Of a stretch of DNA of 64,000 nt, positions 57,848-64,000 are shown in pieces (position 1 is the stretch's first letter; every line of letters starts with the position of its first letter). This DNA is from Bradyrhizobium tropiciagri (lineage in GTDB: Bacteria > Pseudomonadota > Alphaproteobacteria > Rhizobiales > Xanthobacteraceae), in assembly GCF_018130505.1 (NCBI RefSeq), contig NZ_JAFCKH010000016.1, positions 1 through 64,000 of the forward strand, given 5' to 3'. The notes beneath the pieces were generated by a model. It did no database searches, was not told the origin of the DNA, and saw nothing but the letters and a program-made list of their open reading frames with translations. The position numbers were made by a program, and so were the translations under genes.

Positions 57848-59932
57848 ATGCACGCTCCCGACACGACCGTTCGATTCTCCGCCGCGCTCAAGCTCGCGGC
57901 CGTCATCGCCGGTCTGATCGCCGTGCTCGTGGCGGCGGGAGCGCAATATCCGGTGATCAACGCGTTCACCGGCGGAATCCTGATTAGCGGCCTGCTGCTG
58001 GTTGCCGGCCTGCCGCGGGTCGCCGGGTTCTGCGCGCGCATCTTGGGTTGGCTCGACCGCATCGCGCTGGCGGCAAATCTCAAGGAAGACATCGACCTGC
58101 CGCGCGAGGCGCGCCGCATCAACCTGCTGAGGATCGCGCTCGGCCTCGTGTTCCTCTGGCGCTGGTCGAACCTGCTGCCGCTGGCGCTCGCGGCGCAGGA
58201 CGATGTCGTCTCCTACGTCACCGCCTTCCTCGCGCTGCTGACCGGCGTCTGCCTGACCGTCGGATTCTTCACGCCGGTCGCGACGATGGCGCTGCTGCTC
58301 GGCGCGGTGTTCTCGTTCGATCTCACCTTCTCCGCCGGCACGCTCGGCACGCACGTGCTGCTGATGACCAATCTCCCGCTGCTGTTGTTTCCAGCCGGGA
58401 CGGCGCTGTCGCTCGATGCCCGCCTCATGACGTCGCCCGGCGTGCTCGGGTCGATGGTGCGGGGCCTTTACGGCCTGCTCGGCAAGCCCACGATGCAGCG
58501 CTCGCGCATCGGGCGCCTGTTGGCGGTCACCTCCTACAGCGGCCTTTGCCTGTACTCGATCCTCTGGCACCTCGACGATCCCGCATGGCTGAAGGGGTAC
58601 GCCAATCTGCAGGTGATGACGTCGTTCTACCTGTCGCGCTATCCGGATTTCTTCCAGTGGCTGTACCACGCGTACCCGTCCATCGCGCTGCTACTGTCGC
58701 GGACGTCGATCTACCTGATCATGATCTGGGAGATGTTCTTCTGGGTCTTCCTGTTCGGCAGTTTCACCCGGTATTACGTGCTGTGGATCGGCGCCATCTT
58801 CCTGTGCATCTCCGGCTTCCTCCTGCAATTGAGCTATCTGCCGTGGGTCGAAATGGTCTTCTTCACGCTGGTGTTCTGGCAGGACTGGTGGCTCAACGTC
58901 GGTGGCCGGCGATCGCTCACCGTGTTCTTCGATGACAGGTGCCGCCTGTGCGACGGCACGATGCGGTTTCTGTCCAGGGTCGACCTGTTCGCAATCGTTA
59001 CTCCTTCGGGGCTGAGCCGGAGCAAGGAAGAGGTCGCCGCCGCCGGCTTGACCGAAGACGAGGTCATGGAGGATCTCTGCGCGCGCGCCGGTGACGGCAA
59101 GCTTTATCGCGGCTATGACCTCTATCTCGAACTGAGCCGCCGCGTGCTGCTTCTGCTGCCGGCCTGGCCGCTGCTCCTGATCGGCAAGCTCACCGGGCTC
59201 GGACCGCTGCTCTACCGGGCGATCGCCGCACGGCGGCGCCGGATCTTCGGCACATGCAGCCCGTCGACGATCACCGCGGACGACTTTCGTCCGGTCCATG
59301 CGGCGGATATCGCCGCGATTCCGCAGCGTCTGCTTTGGCCCTCGGCGTTCGCGCTCGCCTATCTGTCGCTGCTGGTCTGCTACGTCGCGGGAACGCTGCC
59401 TTACAGCCAGTCGCTCTGGCTGAAATATCCGGCAACATCCGTGATCTATGGCGCCGCGTTCAACTACGGGCTGGTGCCGATCAACGTGTTCAACAAGCAA
59501 GACCTCGCGATGGAGAACAATTTTGCGACCATCGAGGCTCACCGGGCCGACGCTCCGGGCGAGGAATTTCTTCTGCCGTATCTGGACAAGAACGGGCGCC
59601 GTCTGGCCTGGAATCGTTCGGACAGGTTCTACTTCGGCAATTCGGTGCTGCTTCGACGCTCGATGATCGCCTATCGCAATTATTGCTTCCTTGATCCGGA
59701 CCGCCATCTGGACATTTTCCGGCCGCTGCTCAAGCTGGCCTCGGCGCAGGGTTACGTCGCGCCCTACAAGGTCACTTACTACAGCATTCCGCGGTGGGAC
59801 TATGCGCAGATCCGCGATCCCGCGCACAAATCGTTCGTGCCGAACAAGGTCTGCGAGATCACGCTGGGCGACGATCTGTCGGTCAAGAACCGAACCGAGT
59901 TCGTGCCGGTGAACATTCCCGACACCAATTAA
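57848..59932 (+). CDS. HTTM-like membrane protein fused to a DCC (DUF393) domain
   Basis: A 694-aa protein. The N-terminal about 330 residues have many helices typical of HTTM/vitamin K-carboxylase-like membrane proteins (INLLRIALGLVFLWRWSNLL; WLKGYANLQVMTSFYLSRYP; YLIMIWEMFFWVFLFGSF). Next is the DCC motif FFDDRCRLCDGTMRFLSRVD (about residues 360-380), a thiol-disulfide-oxidoreductase-like domain with CxxC, then another membrane pair and a soluble C-terminal about 200 residues ending FVPVNIPDTN. HTTM and DCC are commonly neighbours but here are one chain. The gene is divergent from the GT-C-like gene. ATG 57848 is preferred. Confidence 0.85.
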   Translation: MHAPDTTVRFSAALKLAAVIAGLIAVLVAAGAQYPVINAFTGGILISGLLLVAGLPRVAGFCARILGWLDRIALAANLKEDIDLPREARRINLLRIALGLVFLWRWSNLLPLALAAQDDVVSYVTAFLALLTGVCLTVGFFTPVATMALLLGAVFSFDLTFSAGTLGTHVLLMTNLPLLLFPAGTALSLDARLMTSPGVLGSMVRGLYGLLGKPTMQRSRIGRLLAVTSYSGLCLYSILWHLDDPAWLKGYANLQVMTSFYLSRYPDFFQWLYHAYPSIALLLSRTSIYLIMIWEMFFWVFLFGSFTRYYVLWIGAIFLCISGFLLQLSYLPWVEMVFFTLVFWQDWWLNVGGRRSLTVFFDDRCRLCDGTMRFLSRVDLFAIVTPSGLSRSKEEVAAAGLTEDEVMEDLCARAGDGKLYRGYDLYLELSRRVLLLLPAWPLLLIGKLTGLGPLLYRAIAARRRRIFGTCSPSTITADDFRPVHAADIAAIPQRLLWPSAFALAYLSLLVCYVAGTLPYSQSLWLKYPATSVIYGAAFNYGLVPINVFNKQDLAMENNFATIEAHRADAPGEEFLLPYLDKNGRRLAWNRSDRFYFGNSVLLRRSMIAYRNYCFLDPDRHLDIFRPLLKLASAQGYVAPYKVTYYSIPRWDYAQIRDPAHKSFVPNKVCEITLGDDLSVKNRTEFVPVNIPDTN

Positions 59933-59982
59933 TCCGGGGGATGCCGGTGTTCACTATTCAACCGCCAAATGGCCAGCTCGGT

Positions 59983-60083
59983 GTCATCACCCGCGCATGC
60001 GGGTGATCCAGTATTCCAGAGGCGCCATTGTTAGGCCGAAGGGCCTCGGCGTACTGGATCGCCCGGTCAAGCCGGGCGATGAC
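59983..60083. repeat. 101-bp intergenic inverted-repeat element
   Basis: The left arm (GTCATC, ACCCGCGCATGCGGGT, GATCCAGTA) and the right arm (TACTGGATC, GCCCGGTCAAGCCGGGC, GATGAC) are mirror copies, each containing its own short hairpin, so the whole can fold into a cruciform. This form is typical of the palindromic repeats scattered between genes in Bradyrhizobium and resembles REP/BIME or a non-autonomous element. It lies 51 bases after the HTTM-DCC stop. Confidence 0.85.
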
Positions 60084-60241
60084 GGTTGTGGATCGCGACA
60101 CAGCGATCCACTGATGCATTCGTTCCTGCCGCTGTCATGAAGCCATGACGTGAAAATGAAATGACGGCTGACCGGCGCAGCTATGGATTTGCGGACTTCG
60201 GCGGAATAATCTCGCATCACACAAAGGGTGGGCAGGCCAGC

Positions 60242-60799
60242 ATGACGAATGCAGAGAGCAGCAATTGCGGACGTGACGTGGTTTCGCGGACGCTGGGGAG
60301 CGGCCGGCTGCGAGCCTGGTCTGCTTTCGCGGCGGTCATGTTGACGGTGCTGACCGCGGCGCCGGCTTCGGCGCAGTCGATGCGCCAGGGCGTGGCGGCG
60401 TTCAATCGCCAGGACTACCAGCGCGCGTCGCGCATCTTCATTCCGCAGGCCGAGCGCGGCAATCCGATCGCGCAGACCTATCTCGGCTTCCTGTTCGAGA
60501 ACGGCCGCGGCGTGCCGCAGAACTATACCGAAGCAGCGATGTGGTATCGCCGCGCCGCCGAGCAGGGCGACAGCCTCGCGCAATACTCGCTCGGCTTGCT
60601 CTACGACCGCGGCCAGGGCGTGCCGCGCGATATCGTGGAGGCCAGCAAATGGCTCAACCTCTCGGTGGCGGCCGCACCGCCCCGGACCCGCCAGGCACGC
60701 CAGCTGATCCGCGACGCCGTCACCAGCAAGATGTCGCGCGGCGAGATCGCCCAGGCGCGGCTGCGGGCGCTGGAATGGGCGCCGGTCCGCGAGCATTGA
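60242..60799 (+). CDS. secreted Sel1-repeat (TPR-like) protein
   Basis: A 185-aa protein with a signal/anchor segment (AWSAFAAVMLTVLTAAPASA, cleavage near SAQ) and two to three Sel1 repeats: MRQGVAAFNRQDYQRASRIF; PIAQTYLGFLFENGRGVPQN with YTEAAMWYRRAA; and LAQYSLGLLYDRGQGVPRDI with EASKWLNLS. Sel1 proteins are scaffolds for envelope or signalling complexes. ATG 60242 is selected over an earlier start at 60161. It is convergent with the BLUF gene, seven bases between stops. Confidence 0.87.
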   Translation: MTNAESSNCGRDVVSRTLGSGRLRAWSAFAAVMLTVLTAAPASAQSMRQGVAAFNRQDYQRASRIFIPQAERGNPIAQTYLGFLFENGRGVPQNYTEAAMWYRRAAEQGDSLAQYSLGLLYDRGQGVPRDIVEASKWLNLSVAAAPPRTRQARQLIRDAVTSKMSRGEIAQARLRALEWAPVREH

Positions 60800-60806
60800 G
60801 GCAGCG

Positions 60807-61256
60807 CTAGGGCTCGTCGCGCTCCTGCTGCCTGACAAGATCCGTCATCAGGACGAGCAACTCGCGGCCAAATACATCGCCGTCGATCTGCGACGGGTTG
60901 GCAAGCAGACCTTCCATCTTGCGGGTCCAGTCAGGCCCGGCGGACGAGCCGGCATACGCCATCGACCAATTCGGGAAGCGCCGCGGCGTAGCGGGTCTGA
61001 AGCTCAACAGGGTGATGTCGCGATGTCTTACGTCGCGTTCGATCGCGCTGAAGATTTCCTCGACGGCAGCGTGCTCGCCTTCCAGGATCTGGCAGAAGTA
61101 GCCCTCGCTGAACAGCAGGGCGCCGGTGACGCCGAGTCTTGCGTTCTTGACCCGCGACTGCGTCAGAATATTGCGAATGGTCTCGCTTGCGGAAACATCG
61201 TGCAGGTTGCTGTTGCTGCGACTGACGTAGATCAGAGCGTGCTCAGATTGCGACAT
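60807..61256 (-). CDS. BLUF-domain blue-light photoreceptor
   Basis: A 149-aa protein consisting of little more than a BLUF domain, which binds FAD and responds to blue light. Key residues match the family: Tyr10 in ALIYVSRSN, Asn38 in VKNARLGVTGALL, Gln56 in YFCQILEG, and Trp97/Met99 in FPNWSMAY. No output domain is fused, so a partner protein is needed. ATG 61256 is preferred (AGGAGC upstream). It lies on the same strand as, and 210 bases after, a potassium-channel-like gene. Confidence 0.92.
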   Translation of the reverse strand: MSQSEHALIYVSRSNSNLHDVSASETIRNILTQSRVKNARLGVTGALLFSEGYFCQILEGEHAAVEEIFSAIERDVRHRDITLLSFRPATPRRFPNWSMAYAGSSAGPDWTRKMEGLLANPSQIDGDVFGRELLVLMTDLVRQQERDEP

Positions 61257-61466
61257 CCTTACCTGCTCCTCGATCGATCGGCCCAACGTAACGCCTCTGT
61301 AAGAGGCGAATCCACCTCATTCACTGATTCAGTGCAGCAACACGCTTGAGCAATATCTGCGTCGGGTCAAGAGCGATGCTCGTCGTTTGCTTGTCGCGCC
61401 TTGCCCGCACAGGCGGATGCAGCAATTTGCATTCTGTATCCCAGCTGTCCGTCGCCACGCACAAAC

Positions 61467-62297
61467 CTAGTCCGAACCTTCATCGGGAATGTTCAAAACA
61501 ATCCCGCAGGCCTTGCAATGCACCGCGTCGACATCGTGGCGTTGCAGGCCGCAGGCCGGACATGGGAAGCGCACCTTGGAGGGCGCGAGCAGCGCCTTGG
61601 CGAGGTTCAGGAAGAGCGTGACGCCGAAGATCATGATGACGACGGTGATCAGGCGTCCGAAGGTGCCCGGCAAGGTGATGTCGCCGAAGCCGGTCGTGGT
61701 CAGCGCGGTGACCGTGAAATACAGCGCATCGGCATAATTGGCGATCTGATGGTTGTGCGACTTCTGGGTCTCGTAGACGATTCCGGTCATCACGAAAATG
61801 AACACCGCGAGATTCGCGACGGCAAAGACCACTTCCTCGTTTCGCCGGAAGAAGGTGCTGTCGACGCGGAGCCGTGTCACGATTTGATAGTCGCGCAGCA
61901 ACCGCAAGGTTCGAAAAGTACGCAGGAAGCCGCCGGCCTCTCCGGTGAGCGGAGCAAGAAACGAGATGATGACGACGATGTCGGTCCAGGTCGAAAGACG
62001 CGCGAACTCATGCAGCGGATGACGGCTGATGATCAGCCTTGCGCAGAAATCCGCAAGGATCAACACGCCGAACACGATGTCGAGCGCTTCGATGACCCCG
62101 CTGCGCGGCAGGAACGAGGTCGCGACGATGAACAGGACGGTAACGACATCGAGCGCGAGCAGGGCGTAACGGAAGCGTATCCCGCCGGGGGTTTCGCCTT
62201 CGTACAGTTGCCGGATCCTGCCTTTCAGCAGCTCAAATGGAGCAGGCTGGCGCTCGAGCAAGCCGTGTTCCTTTGGGTGGTCGCGATAAATCCCCAT
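61467..62297 (-). CDS. voltage-gated-type potassium channel with C-terminal zinc ribbon
   Basis: A 276-aa ion channel of the six-helix type. The S4-like helix FLRTFRTLRLLRDYQIVTRL carries regularly spaced Arg residues; the selectivity filter is TALTTTGFGDITLPGTF, with the pore helix before it. The C-terminus CPACGLQRHDVDAVHCKACG is a zinc ribbon with two CxxC knuckles, unusual for channels of this size. Probably a tetrameric K+ channel; the ribbon may tune gating or assembly. ATG 62297 is chosen over an upstream TTG at 62303. Start context is weak. Confidence 0.88.
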   Translation of the reverse strand: MGIYRDHPKEHGLLERQPAPFELLKGRIRQLYEGETPGGIRFRYALLALDVVTVLFIVATSFLPRSGVIEALDIVFGVLILADFCARLIISRHPLHEFARLSTWTDIVVIISFLAPLTGEAGGFLRTFRTLRLLRDYQIVTRLRVDSTFFRRNEEVVFAVANLAVFIFVMTGIVYETQKSHNHQIANYADALYFTVTALTTTGFGDITLPGTFGRLITVVIMIFGVTLFLNLAKALLAPSKVRFPCPACGLQRHDVDAVHCKACGIVLNIPDEGSD

Positions 62298-62349
62298 GGT
62301 CAACGGCTGCCGATCGTCCTGATCCGGGCTATCGTTCTCGCCAGGATGA

Positions 62350-62817
62350 TCAAGCGTCGCGAGAAGGCAAACGCCCGTCCGGCGTGTATTTGTCGACAGC
62401 CGTTGGCAGCTCGCGCGAAAGCCGAGCTAGCAGCTCGTCTTGCGTCAGGCCGGTCTGTTGCTCCAGCGCGGCGAGGACATCTCGTCCGATGGCTTGCTTG
62501 AGCTGGGGAGGCGCGATCTCCTTGTTAGGGCCGGGGCCGACCCAGGATTCGGCGGCTTCCCCTTGTCCGTTTTTCGTGAATTGCTCGAGCAATTCATTGA
62601 GACCGCCACCAAGCAAGCCTCCGACTCCGCCCGCGCCGAGGAGGCCGCCAAACATACCCGACAGGTCGCCCTGCGCCGGCGCCTTGCCGCCGCCTTCCGG
62701 CTTCGACAAGCTACTCGTCGCGTTGTTGAACATTTCCATGAGCTTGTCGCGGTTCTGGTATCCGGCTAGCGCGACCATTCCAAGGAGCGCAGTCATCGAT
62801 GGCATTCCGCGGCTCAT
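62350..62817 (-). CDS. YidB-like (DUF937) protein
   Basis: A 155-aa soluble protein: [20 protein letters not shown], a glycine-rich middle ([20 protein letters not shown]), and a C-terminal [20 protein letters not shown] segment. This is the YidB/DUF937 family, of unproven function, frequent in rhizobia. ATG 62817 has GGGAGGCG upstream; an upstream frame to 63003 is rejected as low quality. It ends 52 bases before the channel gene starts, so both are probably read as one unit. Confidence 0.83.
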   Translation of the reverse strand: MSRGMPSMTALLGMVALAGYQNRDKLMEMFNNATSSLSKPEGGGKAPAQGDLSGMFGGLLGAGGVGGLLGGGLNELLEQFTKNGQGEAAESWVGPGPNKEIAPPQLKQAIGRDVLAALEQQTGLTQDELLARLSRELPTAVDKYTPDGRLPSRDA

Positions 62818-63049
62818 ATTCGCCTCCCGCGTTGGATCAATCGTTGCTTGAATTCGCTGCATCGACGAGGCGGAGCAGCTCGCCGCTTTCACGCAAGCAT
62901 GGCTGACAGGCGCAGCCGGCTCACATCCGGACCGCAGCATCATCCGAAGCCGCTTGCGTCCGAACTGACGGTAACGTCCGTTCGTTGGAGGCAGACTTGA
63001 CATGGATCAAGGAAATCGCGGCGCGCCGCCGTCCGCCGGGCACGTGTCG

Positions 63050-63955
63050 CTATCCCTCCGACGGATCCTGCACTTCGCCGATCTTGTGAACGGCGACGTT
63101 GATCGACATCCCGAGATAGTCACCGGGATCGCCGAACCATGAGCCGGCCAGCGGGACAGCCTGGCCTGGGTGTCGCGCAATGGCGACCGGGATCAGATCG
63201 AAGCCAGCGCTGAGGCTGTTGGTCGGGTCGTAATCCAGCCAGCCGGCGCCGGGAAGGAACACCTGCACCCATGCGTGGGTCGCGCCCGAGCCGGTCATGC
63301 CCACCGCGCCGCCATCGAGCGCGGCGTCGTACAGATAGCCGCTGACGAAGCGGGACGCGAAGCCGAGCCGGCGCAAGGTCTCGATCATCAGCCAGGCAAA
63401 GTCCCGGCATGTGCCCGATCTCGTGCGCAACGTCTCGCCGGGAGACTGGGTGCCTTCCGCGTCCCGCCCGCGATAGCTGAACTCGCTGCGGAACGAGCCC
63501 AGCATCCGGTGCAGCACGTCGATGGTACGATCCTGGTCGCCGGCGACAAAGGCCTTGGTCCATGCCGCATGGCTGCCGTCGGCATCGTCGGTGTGCGGGC
63601 GCAGGTAACCGGCGAGGTCGGTCCACTCGTCCGAAGTATACTGCACGGGAACTTCATCGGCCCGTGACTCCAGCGGAAACGACTCGATGCCCTTGACGCC
63701 GAAATAGACGCCGCGAACCTTGAACGTGAATGTCAGCTCGCTGCCGGGCTCGCCGAAGTCGATCACCGTGACGGCATTGGAGCGGGAGTCGGTGACCCAA
63801 TGAATCCTTGATGGCACGCTGGTGCGCGCCGACCAGCTCAGCAGCCGGGTCGAGGCACCGCGCCGCGGCAGGAACATGGCGCGGTGCGTGCCGAACCTGA
63901 CCGGCTTCGCATAGCGGTAGGTCGTGGTGTGCGTGATGTCGCCAATCATGGCCAT
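63050..63955 (-). CDS. transglutaminase-like cysteine protease-fold protein
   Basis: A 301-aa protein. A beta-sandwich N-terminus (ITHTTTYRYAKPVRFGTHRA) is followed by the transglutaminase core: Cys183 in RTRSGTCRDFAWLM, His227 in GATHAWVQVF, and Asp241/243 in GWLDYDPTN. This BTLCP-like family is commonly encoded with alpha-E and ATP-grasp proteins in peptide-synthesis-related operons. ATG 63955 and 63949 are alternatives. It probably follows a gene to the right in the same direction, whose last codons appear to be at the window edge. Confidence 0.9.
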   Translation of the reverse strand: MAMIGDITHTTTYRYAKPVRFGTHRAMFLPRRGASTRLLSWSARTSVPSRIHWVTDSRSNAVTVIDFGEPGSELTFTFKVRGVYFGVKGIESFPLESRADEVPVQYTSDEWTDLAGYLRPHTDDADGSHAAWTKAFVAGDQDRTIDVLHRMLGSFRSEFSYRGRDAEGTQSPGETLRTRSGTCRDFAWLMIETLRRLGFASRFVSGYLYDAALDGGAVGMTGSGATHAWVQVFLPGAGWLDYDPTNSLSAGFDLIPVAIARHPGQAVPLAGSWFGDPGDYLGMSINVAVHKIGEVQDPSEG

Positions 63956-63984
63956 GCGAAATCGCGCTCCGCTGCCGGTCCGTC

Positions 63985-64000
63985 TCAGTCGGTCTTGCGT
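63985..64000 (-). CDS. possible 3' end of upstream gene, cut by window edge
   Basis: On the minus strand the last 16 bases read R-K-T-D-stop, a possible terminus of a gene encoded directly upstream of the transglutaminase-like gene. An alpha-E or ATP-grasp gene is the family-typical neighbour, but only four codons are visible, so identity cannot be claimed. Confidence 0.2.

Noticed and set aside
1-64000. CRISPR arrays, tRNA or rRNA genes, insertion sequences, prophage or integrase genes, type I secretion ABC transporter
   Set aside because: Looked for and not found; the RTX substrates must use secretion genes outside the window.

Overview
The window reads as a stretch of chromosome from a Bradyrhizobium-like alphaproteobacterium. 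The evidence is the uniformly high GC, the gene families present (single-copy matches to typical Bradyrhizobiaceae products throughout), a FixK/FNR box, FixJ-type regulators, and two palindromic intergenic elements of the kind scattered through such genomes. I see no tRNA, rRNA, CRISPR array, transposase or integrase.

Layout. 0-5.4 kb: the tail of an RTX protein running off the left edge, a cytoplasmic molybdopterin oxidoreductase with an enoyl-CoA hydratase paralogue, then an ArsR regulator, SRPBCC protein and MAPEG protein. 5.4-7.7 kb: small hypothetical genes that look more AT-rich than their surroundings, including a 56-aa protein that is essentially a free-standing sigma-70 region 1.1 domain, and a 51-aa single-span membrane protein. 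7.7-14.3 kb: an HExxH protein, an NTF2-like secreted protein, a secreted alpha/beta hydrolase divergent from an AraC regulator, an orphan ModA-like binding protein, and a DUF1254/DUF1214 protein behind a perfect FNR/FixK box. 14.3-17 kb: a large RTX protein ending in six 49-aa repeats.

17.4-25.3 kb is the most system-like part. A PAS histidine kinase and two response regulators are followed by a six-gene co-directional operon: two Asp-nucleophile alpha/beta hydrolases, a VOC protein, a cupin, an MFS exporter and an XapX protein. The same inverted-repeat motif lies in front of both transcription units, which suggests one regulon sensing and disposing of a small molecule. 25.3-28.2 kb: a TonB-dependent receptor controlled by a clear cobalamin riboswitch.

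28.3-34 kb: a GlcD-GlcF-like fusion oxidase with a GlcG-like protein, divergent from serine-glyoxylate aminotransferase and an enoyl-CoA hydratase paralogue lacking both catalytic glutamates. Together these form a plausible 2-hydroxyacid/glyoxylate module. 34.5-38.4 kb: a 1305-aa VCBS-repeat RTX adhesin with a strong terminator. 38.6-44 kb: tripartite tricarboxylate transporter genes (tctC, tctB, tctA) with the methionine-salvage genes mtnP and mtnA between them, then a convergent family III CoA-transferase.

45.5-60 kb: a serralysin-like metalloprotease carrying the same 49-aa repeats as the 14-17 kb protein. It is followed by glycan-type genes: a NeuD/PglD-like acyltransferase, a beta-propeller protein, a tightly coupled four-gene operon (GT2, two methyltransferases, PhyH dioxygenase), a secreted beta-helix protein, WbqC, a GT-C-like membrane protein and an HTTM-DCC fusion. 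60-64 kb: a Sel1 protein, a BLUF photoreceptor, a voltage-gated-type potassium channel, a YidB-like protein and a transglutaminase-like protein.

All assignments are from reading translated motifs by eye. No database search was possible, so family names are recognition calls and operators, promoters and start codons are inferred.
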